From the NCBI RefSeq assembly GCF_001612685.1, contig NZ_BDAY01000049.1:35523-99522 (forward strand): a stretch of DNA of 64,000 nt, written 5' to 3'. This DNA comes from Nocardia altamirensis NBRC 108246. GTDB lineage: Bacteria; Actinomycetota; Actinomycetes; Mycobacteriales; Mycobacteriaceae. Below the pieces are notes generated by a model. That model made no database searches. It was not told where the DNA came from and saw nothing but the letters and a program-made list of their open reading frames with translations. Each line of letters opens with the position of its first letter. Positions within the stretch are counted from its first letter, which is position 1. Of this stretch, positions 16,193 through 25,650 are shown piece by piece. The translations under genes and the position numbers were made by a program.

Positions 16193-16260
16193 AGTACGTA
16201 TTTTATCGTACTAGATGCTAAGTTCGACTTCGTTCGTATCAGTACGAGAAAAGTCGAACT
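16193..16260. promoter_or_regulatory. Operator region with three inverted repeats between ArsR and MFS genes
   Basis: Three perfect inverted repeats: AGTACG-N8-CGTACT (16193-16212), TCGTA-N4-TACGA (16234-16247) and AGTTCGACTT-N20-AAGTCGAACT (16221-16230 with 16251-16260). The last one ends just before the AGGAGG ribosome site of the MFS gene (16261-16266), so it may act in DNA or as an mRNA hairpin. Binding by the divergent ArsR protein is inferred from position. Confidence 0.6.
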
Positions 16261-16271
16261 AGGAGGATGGT

Positions 16272-17498
16272 ATGGCGACGCTCATTGCGAAGGAGGGGCC
16301 CGCGACCACGGATCGGCCGAAGAACGGCATCGTGTGGTTGGCCGCCTGGCCGGTGCTCGCGGTTTTCGTGCTGTCCAACGCGGTGACGCCGCTGTATGTG
16401 GTGTGGCAGCGCGAACTCGGCTTCTCCTCGGGTGTGCTCACGGCGATCTTTGCCAGCTACATCGCAGGATTGCTCGGCGCGCTCCTCGTCGCGGGCGTGG
16501 TGTCGGACCGGGTCGGCCGCAAGCCGGTGCTGTTGCCCGCGATCGGCTTGGCGATGTTCGCGTGCGTGCTGTTCGCCACCGCGGGTTCGGTCGCGGTGCT
16601 CGCGGTGGCGCGGCTGCTCACCGGCATCGCGGTGGGCGCGACGGTGTCCGCGGGCATGGCGGCGGTGACCGACATCGGCGGATCCGAGCGGAAAAGGCTT
16701 GCGGCCTTGGCCGCGTCGGCGGCGATGGTGCTCGGCGCCGGATTCGGGCCGCTGCTCGCCGGCATCCTGGCGGAGACCGCGCCGGGCCCGACGGTGACCA
16801 TCTTCGTCGTCGAGATCGTGGTGCTCGCTTCGGCTTTCGTGGTTGTCGCCCGACTCGACCTGCCCGCAGGCGCCGGTGGTCGCGGGCCGTGGATCAGGGT
16901 TCCCGCGGTAGCGCCCGGCGGGCGGACGGCTGTGCTGCTCGGTATCGCGGTGTTCGCGCCGGGAATCACCGGGACCTCGTTCGTGCTTTCACTCGGCCCC
17001 TCGCTGCTTGCGCAGGTGCTTGGCACCACGAACCGCATGCTCGCGGGCGCACTGGTGTTCGCGATGTTCCTGGGCGCCACCGGAATTCAGTTCGCCGTCC
17101 GGCGGCTGCGGGTGCGTGCCGTCCTGCTCGGCGGTGCAGGCGCGACGGTCGCGAGCATGCTGACTTTGCTGCTGTCGCTGTCGCTGTCGTCGCTCCCGAT
17201 CTTCGCGGCCGCCGCGGTCCTTGCTGGCATCGGCCAGGGCCTCGGGCAACTCGGCGGCCTGACCGCGATCAGTGCGAGCGTGCCCGCCGACCGGCTCGCC
17301 GAGGCGAACGCCGCCCAGAACGTCGGCGGATACCTCCCGGCCGCCCTCTTGCCGCTGAGCACCGGCTTTCTCAGTGATGCCATCGGCATGACCGGCGGGG
17401 CAACGACATTCGCGGTGGTCGTGATCGCCGCCGCGATCACCGGTGGCGTCCTGGTCGTACGACGCGCGCCGGGCGGGCAGGCGACCGCGCGGGCATAG
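16272..17498 (+). CDS. MFS transporter
   Basis: 408 residues, about 12 membrane segments, with the loop 2-3 motif SDRVGRKPVLLPAIGL characteristic of MFS and a Gly/Ala-rich segment 4 (ARLLTGIAVGATVSAG). Strong ribosome site AGGAGG 5 bases before ATG 16272. Paired with the divergent ArsR-type regulator, so likely a drug or metabolite efflux pump induced by its substrate; the substrate is unknown. Confidence 0.85.
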   Translation: MATLIAKEGPATTDRPKNGIVWLAAWPVLAVFVLSNAVTPLYVVWQRELGFSSGVLTAIFASYIAGLLGALLVAGVVSDRVGRKPVLLPAIGLAMFACVLFATAGSVAVLAVARLLTGIAVGATVSAGMAAVTDIGGSERKRLAALAASAAMVLGAGFGPLLAGILAETAPGPTVTIFVVEIVVLASAFVVVARLDLPAGAGGRGPWIRVPAVAPGGRTAVLLGIAVFAPGITGTSFVLSLGPSLLAQVLGTTNRMLAGALVFAMFLGATGIQFAVRRLRVRAVLLGGAGATVASMLTLLLSLSLSSLPIFAAAAVLAGIGQGLGQLGGLTAISASVPADRLAEANAAQNVGGYLPAALLPLSTGFLSDAIGMTGGATTFAVVVIAAAITGGVLVVRRAPGGQATARA

Positions 17499-17523
17499 CC
17501 GACGTGCGTGTCATTATTCGACG

Positions 17524-18516
17524 ATGAGGCGTGCATGCGTACTGCTCGTGATCTGGGGTCTGCTGGCCGCGTCGGCGGCGACCAGCGCTGTCGTGCCACG
17601 CGCTGTGGCGGAGTGCATGCCACAGGTCGAGGTCCGGCCGGTGTCGCTGACCGTCGACGGTGAGGAGGCGACAGGGCGGGTGTACGAGCCGTACCGGTGT
17701 GCGCCAGGCGATCTCACGCCCGTGTCGTTGCTTGTCGCGGTGCACGGGCACGATGGTGCGTCCTCCGACTATGCGGGGTATCTGACCTCCATCTCGCTGC
17801 GCACCGGGACGCCCGTGCTTTCGATGGATCTGCGTTCGGACACCAGCGTGTGGCGCACCGGCGAATGGAATCTGTGGGCCGGGTGGCGTGACATCGTCGA
17901 GTCGACCCGGTGGTATCGCGGCGAGCATCCCTCGATCGCGCGCACGGTGCTGTGGGGCTGGAGTCAGGGCGGGATCATGAGCGGGCTCGCGGTGGCACAC
18001 GGGCCGCGCGGACTGTTCGACTACTGGGTCGACAATTACGGTCCCGCAGACGATTTCACGATGTGGCTCGGATCGTCGATCATCGATCCGAAACTGCCTG
18101 CACAGATCGAACGCGACGCGGGCGGTTGCTCGCCGGTGGTGTGCCCGCTGGCGTATCTAGAACGCTCGCCCGCGTTGCTGGCCAACCGGATGGACGTGCG
18201 GCGCGCGTTCCTCATCCACGGAACCAGCGACGACGTCGTCCCGTACCCGACCACCTTGGAGATGCGCGCAGGGCTGCTCGCTGCGGGCAAGCCGACCTCG
18301 ATGTACACCATCGTCACCGGCCGCGACCTGAACGGCGCTGTAGTCCCCGGCGACCACAGCGTCGGCCCGGCCTTCTTCGAGGGCGGCTGCGTGGTCGAGC
18401 GGCTGCTGCTCGGCACCGAACCGGCCGACGGACCGGATCGCGACTACCTGGTCGACGTCGCCCGCGGCGTCGTCACTGCCCCGCCTGCGTCGCCGAACGC
18501 CAAATGCGCGGCCTGA
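17524..18516 (+). CDS. Secreted alpha/beta-hydrolase
   Basis: 330 residues. An N-terminal signal peptide (RRACVLLVIWGLLAASAA, cleavage probably after AVA near residue 28) precedes an alpha/beta-hydrolase domain: LLVAVHGHDG (oxyanion region), the nucleophile elbow GWSQGG, an acid in HGTSDDVVP and the catalytic His in GDHSVGP. The order Ser-Asp-His fits a prolyl-oligopeptidase/esterase-type serine hydrolase. ATG 17524 lacks a ribosome site; a CATTAT box lies 7 bases upstream, so it may be leaderless. Substrate unknown. Confidence 0.75.
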   Translation: MRRACVLLVIWGLLAASAATSAVVPRAVAECMPQVEVRPVSLTVDGEEATGRVYEPYRCAPGDLTPVSLLVAVHGHDGASSDYAGYLTSISLRTGTPVLSMDLRSDTSVWRTGEWNLWAGWRDIVESTRWYRGEHPSIARTVLWGWSQGGIMSGLAVAHGPRGLFDYWVDNYGPADDFTMWLGSSIIDPKLPAQIERDAGGCSPVVCPLAYLERSPALLANRMDVRRAFLIHGTSDDVVPYPTTLEMRAGLLAAGKPTSMYTIVTGRDLNGAVVPGDHSVGPAFFEGGCVVERLLLGTEPADGPDRDYLVDVARGVVTAPPASPNAKCAA

Positions 18517-18585
18517 CCGGCGCCGGGAACACGGTGCGTGCCCGGCGAGTTGTTGGAGGCAACCGAGTGATGAAGTGAGGGTGAG

Positions 18586-19470
18586 ATGGGGAAGCCGACG
18601 GATCCTGCGTACCACTGGAACGGCGCGGAGGTGGACCTGGACGCGTATCTGACGCGCATCGGGTTCGACGGTGACCGTGCGCCGACCGTGGCGACGCTGC
18701 ACCGGCTGGTGTACCTGCACACCACGTCGATCCCGTTCGAGAACCTGGAGATCATCCTCGGCAGGCCCATCCTGCTCGACCTGGAAACGTTGCAGGACAA
18801 GCTGGTTCGCCGTCGTCGCGGCGGCTACTGCTACGAGAACGTCGGCTTGTTCGCGGCTGTGCTCGAGCGGCTCGGCTTCGGCATCACCGCATTGAGCGGG
18901 CGAGTGAGCATGGGTGCAGAGTCCGGCTTGCGACCGGCCACCCACGCACTGCTGCGCGTGACGACCGAGGACGACGACCGAGTGTGGTTGTGCGACGTCG
19001 GCTTCGGCTCCGGCCCGCTCGCGCCGTTCGAATTGACCACCGGCCTCGGCGAATTCGCGCTCGGCGCGTGGCGGTTCCGGCTGGAGCACACGGTCGGTGA
19101 GCTGGACAACGACCTGTGGGTGCTGCATCAGTTCGGCAAGGAAGGCTGGATCGAGCGCTACACCTTCACGACGAACCCGCAGTACCGCATCGACTTCGCG
19201 GTCGGCAACCACTTCGTCTCCACCTCGCCGCGCTCGCCGTTCACCGCCCGGCCCTACGCGCAGCGGTTCCTGCCGGATCTGCATCTGACGCTCGACGGAA
19301 CCACGCTGACCGAGGAGCGTCCGGACGGCACCAGCGAGGTCCGCGAGATCGAACTGCCCGACCTGCCGAAGATCCTGGCCGAGACGTTCGATATCGACCT
19401 CGACGCGACCGACGCGGCGACCCTCGTCGACGGGGCATGGCGGCATAACAATCTCGTCAGTCCCAGCTAA
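18586..19470 (+). CDS. nat: Arylamine N-acetyltransferase
   Basis: 294 residues. Transfers acetyl (or propionyl) from CoA to arylamines or hydrazines. The NAT catalytic triad is visible: Cys82 in RRGGYCYEN, His120 in ATHALLRV and Asp137 in WLCDVGFG, with the usual spacing. In mycobacteria nat belongs to the cholesterol-ring degradation locus; here it stands alone between a hydrolase and a PBP. ATG 18586 follows GAGGGTGAG. Confidence 0.93.
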   Translation: MGKPTDPAYHWNGAEVDLDAYLTRIGFDGDRAPTVATLHRLVYLHTTSIPFENLEIILGRPILLDLETLQDKLVRRRRGGYCYENVGLFAAVLERLGFGITALSGRVSMGAESGLRPATHALLRVTTEDDDRVWLCDVGFGSGPLAPFELTTGLGEFALGAWRFRLEHTVGELDNDLWVLHQFGKEGWIERYTFTTNPQYRIDFAVGNHFVSTSPRSPFTARPYAQRFLPDLHLTLDGTTLTEERPDGTSEVREIELPDLPKILAETFDIDLDATDAATLVDGAWRHNNLVSPS

Positions 19471-19524
19471 ACGGCTCGGCGGTGCCGCGGCACGCATGGT
19501 CGCGGCACCATTACAGTCGGCTGG

Positions 19525-21273
19525 GTGCGTACCCACCGGAAGTACCTCGTCCTGTTCGCCGCACCCGCGCTCGTGCTCGCCGCCTGCTCCTCCGGCCCCG
19601 ACCAGCCCGACACGGTCGCAGGCCAGTTCGCCGACGCGCTGAACCGCGACGATGTCGCCGCGGCCGCCGCGCTCACCGACAATCCGGCGCTGGCCTCGGC
19701 CGTCCTTGGCAAGCTCTACGACGGGCTCGGCAAGGAGGTGCGCTTCGACGTGCGCTCGATCGAGAAGGACACCTTCACGTTGGCCGCCACCTGGAAGCTC
19801 GGCAAGGACGGCAAATCCGAGTGGACCTACACCACCACCGGCACTGCGAGCGACAACGGCGGCTGGAAGGTGAAGTGGAATCCGGACACGGTCGCGCCCG
19901 GCCTCGGCGCGGGCCCGCTGACCTACAGCCCGGTGTACCCGCAGCCTGCCCGCATCCTCGACGCCAGCGGCGGTGACCTGATGACCCAGCAGGTGGTCAC
20001 GCTGGTCGACGTGAGTCCAGGCGCCGACACCGCGGCGCTCGCCGCGCTGCTCGGGCCGGTCGACCCCAGCATCACCGCGGCCTCGCTGCAGAGCGAACTC
20101 GCTGCGGCGCAAGGCAAGCCGATCAGGCCGATCGGCCTGCGCGACGCCGATCTCGCGCCGATCCAGACGCAGCTCGCGGCCATCGCAGGCGTCACCCTCG
20201 CCCCGCAGACACGCTTGCTCGTCACCGACAAAACCCTTGCCGCGCCGACTCTTTCGGGGCTCACCGAGCTGTGGCAGCAGAACGCCGACGCGAACGCGGG
20301 CTGGGCGGTGCGCGCGCAGACCCCGGACGGCACCCAGCGGGTCGGCGGCCAGGATCCGAAGCCGACCACCGACCTCACGACCACCCTCGACATCGATCTG
20401 CAGCACGCGGCCGAGGCGGCGCTCGCGCCGATCACCCAGCCGGCGACGATCGTCGCGTTGCAGCCGTCGACCGGGAATGTTGTTGCGATGGCACAGAACA
20501 ACGCCGCCGACCTGCAAGGCCCGATCGCGCTCACCGGTCTCTATCCGCCCGGCTCCACCTTCAAAACGGTCACCGTTTCCGCCGCGCTGCAGGCAGGCAC
20601 GGTCACGCCCGACACGGTGCTGCCGTGCCCCGGTGAAGCGAACATCGAGGGCCGCAAGATTCCCAACGACAACAACTTCGATCTCGGTCAGGTGCCGCTG
20701 CACACCGCGTTCGCCCGATCCTGCAACACCACCATGGGCGCGCTCGCGGTGAAACTGCCCGCCGACGCGCTGACGAATGCCGCCGCACAGCTCGGCCTCG
20801 GCGTCGACTACGTCACACCCGGCCTGACCACCGTGACCGGCAAGGTGCCGCCCGCCGAGACACCCGCCCAGCGGGTGGAATGGGCGATCGGCCAGGGCCA
20901 GGTGACGGCGACGCCGTTCGGTATGGCGCTGGTCGCGGCGTCCATCGCGCGCGGCTCGGTGCCGAATCCGGCGATCGTCAAGGGCATGCCAGGCACCCCG
21001 GATCGGACGCCGACGCCGCTGCCAGCCACCGTTGCCGACCAGGTCAAGGCCATGATGCGGGAGACGGTGACCAACGGAACCGCGACCCAGTTGCGTGATA
21101 TTCCCGGTTTGCTCGGCAAGACCGGCACCGCCGAATTCATCGACGACAAGCACGCGCACGGCTGGTTCGTCGGCATCGCCGGTGACCTGGCGTTTGCCGT
21201 TTTCGTCAACGACGCGAACAGTTCCGGCCCTGCGGTCGAGGCGGCCGGACGGATGCTGCGCGCAGTGCGCTAG
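19525..21273 (+). CDS. Lipoprotein penicillin-binding protein (class B-like, NTF2-like N-terminal domain)
   Basis: 582 residues. Lipobox VLAAC puts the lipidated Cys at 21. An NTF2/MecA_N-like domain (~28-130) and a linking dimerisation-type domain precede the transpeptidase, with all active-site motifs: STFK (Ser344), SCN (399-401) and KTG (532-534). The layout matches M. tuberculosis Rv2864c (PBP-lipo), a D,D-transpeptidase in septal wall synthesis. The start is GTG 19525 with no ribosome site and a TACAGT box 7 bases upstream, so it is probably leaderless. Confidence 0.88.
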   Translation: MRTHRKYLVLFAAPALVLAACSSGPDQPDTVAGQFADALNRDDVAAAAALTDNPALASAVLGKLYDGLGKEVRFDVRSIEKDTFTLAATWKLGKDGKSEWTYTTTGTASDNGGWKVKWNPDTVAPGLGAGPLTYSPVYPQPARILDASGGDLMTQQVVTLVDVSPGADTAALAALLGPVDPSITAASLQSELAAAQGKPIRPIGLRDADLAPIQTQLAAIAGVTLAPQTRLLVTDKTLAAPTLSGLTELWQQNADANAGWAVRAQTPDGTQRVGGQDPKPTTDLTTTLDIDLQHAAEAALAPITQPATIVALQPSTGNVVAMAQNNAADLQGPIALTGLYPPGSTFKTVTVSAALQAGTVTPDTVLPCPGEANIEGRKIPNDNNFDLGQVPLHTAFARSCNTTMGALAVKLPADALTNAAAQLGLGVDYVTPGLTTVTGKVPPAETPAQRVEWAIGQGQVTATPFGMALVAASIARGSVPNPAIVKGMPGTPDRTPTPLPATVADQVKAMMRETVTNGTATQLRDIPGLLGKTGTAEFIDDKHAHGWFVGIAGDLAFAVFVNDANSSGPAVEAAGRMLRAVR

Positions 21274-21372
21274 CGTCGCCGCGGCCATCTGGGCGGAGAA
21301 TATGCCCGTGCTGGCGCGTACGGAAGTTCTAAGGCCAGCTACACTCGTCCCCGGACCGCGTCTGTAAGCAAT

Positions 21373-23001
21373 ATGCGGGATGTCACGATTTCGAGAAGGT
21401 TCGGAGTAGGCGCCATCGATACCGGTCAGTTGATCGCGGAGCATTACCGCCTGGTCGAGCGGATTGGTAGCGGCGGCACAGGCGTTGTTTGGCGTGCGAT
21501 CGACGAGCGCCTGCAGCGGTCGGTGGCCGTCAAGCAGATCCATATCAAGCCGAGCCTGCCGGAGGCCGAGCGGGACGTGGTGCGGCAGCGCGCGATTCGC
21601 GAGGCGCGCAACGCCGCTCGATTCCAGCACCCCAACGCGATCGTCGTCTTCGACATCACTGAGCACATGGGCGACCCGTGTCTGGTGATGGAGTACCTGA
21701 AATCCAAGAGCCTGGCCGGCGTGCTTTCGGCGCAGGGCGTGCTGCCGCTGACCCAGGTCGCGCGGATCGGTGAGCAGGTCGCGTCCGCGCTGATCGCCGC
21801 GCACCAGGCGGGCATCGTGCACCGCGACGTCAAGCCGGGCAACATTCTGCTCGACGACCACGGCACCGTGAAGATCACCGATTTCGGTATCTCGCGCGCC
21901 GCAGGGGATGCCACCCTCACCGAGACCGGCTTGATCTGCGGTACCGCCGCCTACCTCGCTCCCGAGATGGCCCGCGGCGCCGACCCGACCCCAGCCTCGG
22001 ACGTATTCGCCTTGGGCGCAACCCTTTTCCATGCGTTGGAAGGCGAGCCGCCCTACGGTGCGAACGCCAACCCGCTCGCGGTGCTCTACGCGGCCGCCAA
22101 CGGCCAGGTGAGCGAGCCGCGAAACGCCGGTCCGGCAACGGATTTCCTGCTCGACCTGCTCAGCCCGGAACCGGCGGACCGCCCGACCATGCGCATGGCG
22201 CTAGACCACCTCGCCGCGTTCGCCGACTCGGGCCCGACGCCGGTGTCGGTCGGATTCGTCCCGGCCAGTGAGCATTTCGGCCGTCGCCACAACAACGGCG
22301 CAGCCGAATCGGCAACCCGTGCCCTGACTCCTCCGGCGCACGCCCCGATGCACCAGCCCGAACCCCGGCACCGCCCACAGCCCGCCCCGCGCCCGGCACC
22401 CCGTCCGGTGCAGCAGAACACGGCGACCCATCCGCGCACCGCGGCCCAGCCGCGCCCCGTGCCACGTCAGTCCGGCGGCAAGCGCAAGGCCGTGCTCGTC
22501 GGCGCCTCCATCGGCGCCGTGATCGCGATCGTCGGCCTGATCATCGTCGCGATGACCCAGGAAGACTCGACACAGTCACCGGCACAGGCGAATACGCCGT
22601 CGGTGAGCGCGTCGGCGAAGCCGAGCACCAGTGCTTCGGTCGGCACCCCTGGCAAGACAGCCAGCCAGGGCAAGGTAGACGAATCTCCCGCATACCAGCT
22701 GGTCGTAGATTTCTATAACAACCTCACCAAGGACAAGGCGTCCGACTCGTGGTCCCTGCTCACGCCTGCGGCGCAGAAGCTGTACGGCACTGAGGCGGCT
22801 TTCCATCAGTACTGGAGCACGCACGGGGTCGACGACTTCCGGACTCTTTCCTCGGACGGCGCCAACTCGGACGGCTCGCTCGACGTGCAGTTGGCCAGCC
22901 TCGTCGTCGATGGCCAGAGTAAGAAGATGACCCTGCACGTGATCAAATCTGGTGGCCGCCTGCTCGTCGACAGCGACACCCGGATCGCCGCGGGGATCTG
23001 A
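21373..23001 (+). CDS. Transmembrane Ser/Thr protein kinase
   Basis: 542 residues. The kinase domain (~25-285) has the glycine loop IGSGGTGVVW, Lys54 in VAVK, HRDVKPGN (Asp152), DFG (170-172) and APE. A Pro-rich linker (~315-368), one membrane segment (~372-394) and an extracellular NTF2-like domain (~425-542) follow; PASTA repeats are absent. It resembles mycobacterial Pkn kinases in layout. The neighbouring PBP suggests a possible cell-wall signalling pair, but that is only proximity. ATG 21373 has no clear ribosome site. Confidence 0.9.
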   Translation: MRDVTISRRFGVGAIDTGQLIAEHYRLVERIGSGGTGVVWRAIDERLQRSVAVKQIHIKPSLPEAERDVVRQRAIREARNAARFQHPNAIVVFDITEHMGDPCLVMEYLKSKSLAGVLSAQGVLPLTQVARIGEQVASALIAAHQAGIVHRDVKPGNILLDDHGTVKITDFGISRAAGDATLTETGLICGTAAYLAPEMARGADPTPASDVFALGATLFHALEGEPPYGANANPLAVLYAAANGQVSEPRNAGPATDFLLDLLSPEPADRPTMRMALDHLAAFADSGPTPVSVGFVPASEHFGRRHNNGAAESATRALTPPAHAPMHQPEPRHRPQPAPRPAPRPVQQNTATHPRTAAQPRPVPRQSGGKRKAVLVGASIGAVIAIVGLIIVAMTQEDSTQSPAQANTPSVSASAKPSTSASVGTPGKTASQGKVDESPAYQLVVDFYNNLTKDKASDSWSLLTPAAQKLYGTEAAFHQYWSTHGVDDFRTLSSDGANSDGSLDVQLASLVVDGQSKKMTLHVIKSGGRLLVDSDTRIAAGI

Positions 23002-23102
23002 GTACGCCGATCGACGACCTGACCGGTGACGGTGTGGCCGAGTTGCGCCGCAGGGTAGCCGGGGTGGGCGGACCGCGCGGATAACTGGTGGCGTCCGGAC
23101 GA

Positions 23103-23108
23103 TAGGCT
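23103..23108 (+). promoter_or_regulatory. Candidate -10 element of the hisDCBH operon
   Basis: TAGGCT about 55 bp before the hisD ATG matches the TAnnnT -10 pattern used in this genome. A small hairpin, GCAAC-N6-GTTGC (23116-23131), follows within the predicted leader. No clear -35 hexamer is visible. Confidence 0.4.
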
Positions 23109-23162
23109 GGTAGCTGCAACTTTCCTGTTGCGGATTCAGCTGAGGACAAGGATCGACACCAC

Positions 23163-24500
23163 ATGACATCCCGCATCGAGCTCGCCCGCGTTGATCTGCG
23201 CGGTCGCACTCCTTCCGTTGCCGAGCTGCGCGCCGCGCTGCCGCGCGGAGGAGTCGACGTCGACTCGGTGCTGCATCAGGTGCGGCCGGTGGTGGAGGCG
23301 ATCCGGGATCGTGGTGTGTCGGCGGCGCTGGAATACAGCGAACAGTTCGACGGTGTGATTCCGGCGAGCGTGCGAGTTCCGGCGAACGAGCTGGTCAAGG
23401 CGCTCGAGGAGCTGGACCCGGCGGTGCGCGCCGCGCTGGAGGAGTCCATCGCGCGAGCCAGGAAGGTGCACGCCGATCAGCGGCGCACCGACAAGACCAC
23501 CGAGGTGGTGCCCGGCGGCACCGTGACTGAGCGGTGGGTTCCGGTGGAGCGGGTCGGGCTGTATGTACCCGGCGGCAATGCCGTGTACCCGTCCAGCGTC
23601 GTGATGAATGTGGTGCCCGCCCAGACGGCGGGCGTCGGCTCGCTGGTGGTGGCCTCGCCGCCGCAGGCGCAGTTCGGTGGGCTGCCGCACCCGACGATCC
23701 TGGCCGCCGCGCAACTGCTCGGCGTCGACGAGGTGTGGGCGGTCGGCGGCGCGCAGGGTGTGGCCCTGCTGTCCTACGGCGGCCTCGACACCGACGGCGC
23801 TCAGCTCGAGCCGGTCGACCTGATCACCGGGCCGGGCAACATCTATGTGACCGCAGCCAAGCGGCTGTGCCGCGGCCTGGTCGGCATCGACGCCGAGGCC
23901 GGGCCCACCGAGATCGCGATTCTGGCCGATGCCACCGCCGATCCGGTGCATGTCGCGGCCGACCTGATCAGCCAGGCCGAACACGATGTGCTGGCGGCCA
24001 GCGTGCTCGTCACCGACAGCGCGGCGCTGGCCGATGCCGTCGACGCGGCGCTGACGCGCCAGATGGGCGTGGTGAAGCACGCGCACCGGGTGTCGGAAGC
24101 GTTGCGCGGCAAGCAGTCGGGGACGGTGCTCGTCGACGACCTCGACCAAGGCCTGCGCGTCGTGAACGCCTATGCGGCGGAGCACCTGGAGATCCAGACC
24201 GCCGACGCCGCCGCGGTCGCGGCCAAGGTGCGCAGTGCAGGCGCCGTTTTCGTCGGCGCCTACGCGCCGGTGAGCCTCGGCGACTACTGCGCAGGCTCCA
24301 ACCACGTGCTGCCGACCGCCGGATGTGCCAGGCACTCCTCGGGTTTGAGCGTGCAGACGTTCCTGCGCGGCATCCACGTCGTCGAGTACACCGAGGCGGC
24401 GCTGAAGGATGTCGCCGGTCACGTTGTCGCACTGGCGAATGCCGAGGATCTGCCCGCACACGGCCAGGCCGTGCAGGCACGGTTCGAGGCGCTGTCATGA
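23163..24500 (+). CDS. hisD: Histidinol dehydrogenase
   Basis: Zn-dependent enzyme catalysing the last two steps of histidine synthesis (L-histidinol to L-histidine with 2 NAD+). 445 residues with the HisD signature: YVPGGNAVYPSSVVMNVVPA, VGGAQGVALLSYG, ITGPGNIYVTAAKR, AGPTEIAILAD, SQAEHD and the C-terminal GSNHVLPTAG. Starts at ATG 23163. First gene of hisD-hisC-hisB-hisH, overlapping hisC by 4 bp. Confidence 0.97.
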   Translation: MTSRIELARVDLRGRTPSVAELRAALPRGGVDVDSVLHQVRPVVEAIRDRGVSAALEYSEQFDGVIPASVRVPANELVKALEELDPAVRAALEESIARARKVHADQRRTDKTTEVVPGGTVTERWVPVERVGLYVPGGNAVYPSSVVMNVVPAQTAGVGSLVVASPPQAQFGGLPHPTILAAAQLLGVDEVWAVGGAQGVALLSYGGLDTDGAQLEPVDLITGPGNIYVTAAKRLCRGLVGIDAEAGPTEIAILADATADPVHVAADLISQAEHDVLAASVLVTDSAALADAVDAALTRQMGVVKHAHRVSEALRGKQSGTVLVDDLDQGLRVVNAYAAEHLEIQTADAAAVAAKVRSAGAVFVGAYAPVSLGDYCAGSNHVLPTAGCARHSSGLSVQTFLRGIHVVEYTEAALKDVAGHVVALANAEDLPAHGQAVQARFEALS

Positions 24501-25627
24501 ACCAGGCGACCGTGCCAGGCGCGGACATCAGCCTGGACGACCTACCGCTGCGGGACAACCTGCGCGGCAAGAAGCCGTACGGCGCACCGCAATTGACGGT
24601 GCCGGTGCAGCTGAACACCAACGAGAACCCGCACCCGCCGAGCCGGGCGCTGATCGACGACGTCGCCGAATCCATTCGGACCGCCGCCGCCGATCTGCAC
24701 CGGTACCCGGACCGGGACGCGGTGGCGCTGCGCAGCGACCTCGCCGCCTACCTGACCAGGCAGACCGGCGTCGCGGTCGACACCGATAACGTCTGGGCGG
24801 CAAACGGTTCCAACGAGATCCTGCAGCAGCTGCTGCAGGCGTTCGGCGGGCCGGGTCGCAGCGCGCTGGGTTTCGTGCCGTCCTACTCGATGCACCCGAT
24901 CATCTCCGAGGGCATCGACACCGAATGGATCGCAGCCGAACGCAAGGCGGATTTCGGGCTCGACATCGACTACGCGGTCGCCGCGATTGGGGAGCGTTCG
25001 CCGAACGTGGTCTTCGTGACCAGCCCGAACAACCCGACCGGGCACAGCATTTCGCCGGATGATCTGGCGCGCATCCTCGAGGCGGCGCCCGGCATCGTCG
25101 TCGTCGACGAGGCATACGGTGAGTTCTCCGCGCAGCCGAGCGCGATCGCGTTGATCGATCGGTTTCCGGCCAAGCTGGTCGTGACCAGGACCATGAGCAA
25201 AGCGTTCGCCTTCGCGGGCGGGCGGCTCGGCTATCTGATCGCCGCGCCTGCGGTGATCGACGCGATGCTGCTGGTGCGGCTGCCGTACCACCTGTCGGTG
25301 GTCACCCAGGCGGCGGCGCGCGCGGCGCTGCGGCATGCCGACGAAACCCTCGGCAGCGTCGCGGAACTCGCCGCGCAACGGGATCGGGTCGCGGCCGCAT
25401 TGCGCGACATGGGTTTCGACGTCATCCCCAGCGACGCGAACTTCCTGCTGTTCGGCCGTTTCGCCGACGCGGCCGCCACCTGGCAGCACTACCTCGACCA
25501 CGGCGTGCTGATCCGCGACGTCGGCATCCCCGGCTACCTGCGCACCACGATCGGCCTTGCCGCCGAGAACGACGAGCTGCTGAAGGTCAGCAGGCTCCTG
25601 GTGCAGACCGACCTCACCCCTCGATGA
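24497..25627 (+). CDS. hisC: Histidinol-phosphate aminotransferase
   Basis: PLP enzyme converting imidazole acetol phosphate to histidinol phosphate. 376 residues; fold type I features: LNTNENPHPPS, WAANGSNEILQQLLQAFG, TSPNNPTGH, VVDEAYGEFS and the PLP lysine in TRTMSKAFAFAGGRLGY. Start ATG overlaps the hisD stop (ATGA); its own stop overlaps an in-frame ATG before hisB. Confidence 0.96.
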   Translation: MNQATVPGADISLDDLPLRDNLRGKKPYGAPQLTVPVQLNTNENPHPPSRALIDDVAESIRTAAADLHRYPDRDAVALRSDLAAYLTRQTGVAVDTDNVWAANGSNEILQQLLQAFGGPGRSALGFVPSYSMHPIISEGIDTEWIAAERKADFGLDIDYAVAAIGERSPNVVFVTSPNNPTGHSISPDDLARILEAAPGIVVVDEAYGEFSAQPSAIALIDRFPAKLVVTRTMSKAFAFAGGRLGYLIAAPAVIDAMLLVRLPYHLSVVTQAAARAALRHADETLGSVAELAAQRDRVAAALRDMGFDVIPSDANFLLFGRFADAAATWQHYLDHGVLIRDVGIPGYLRTTIGLAAENDELLKVSRLLVQTDLTPR

Positions 25628-25650
25628 AACCACCTGTGGAGGAAGCAAAG

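Noticed and set aside
18157..22032. 1291-codon open frame on the minus strand
   Set aside because: It lies antisense to the hydrolase, nat, PBP and kinase genes, all with clear catalytic motifs; the translation is Arg/His/Gly-rich without domains, typical of an antisense frame in GC-rich DNA.
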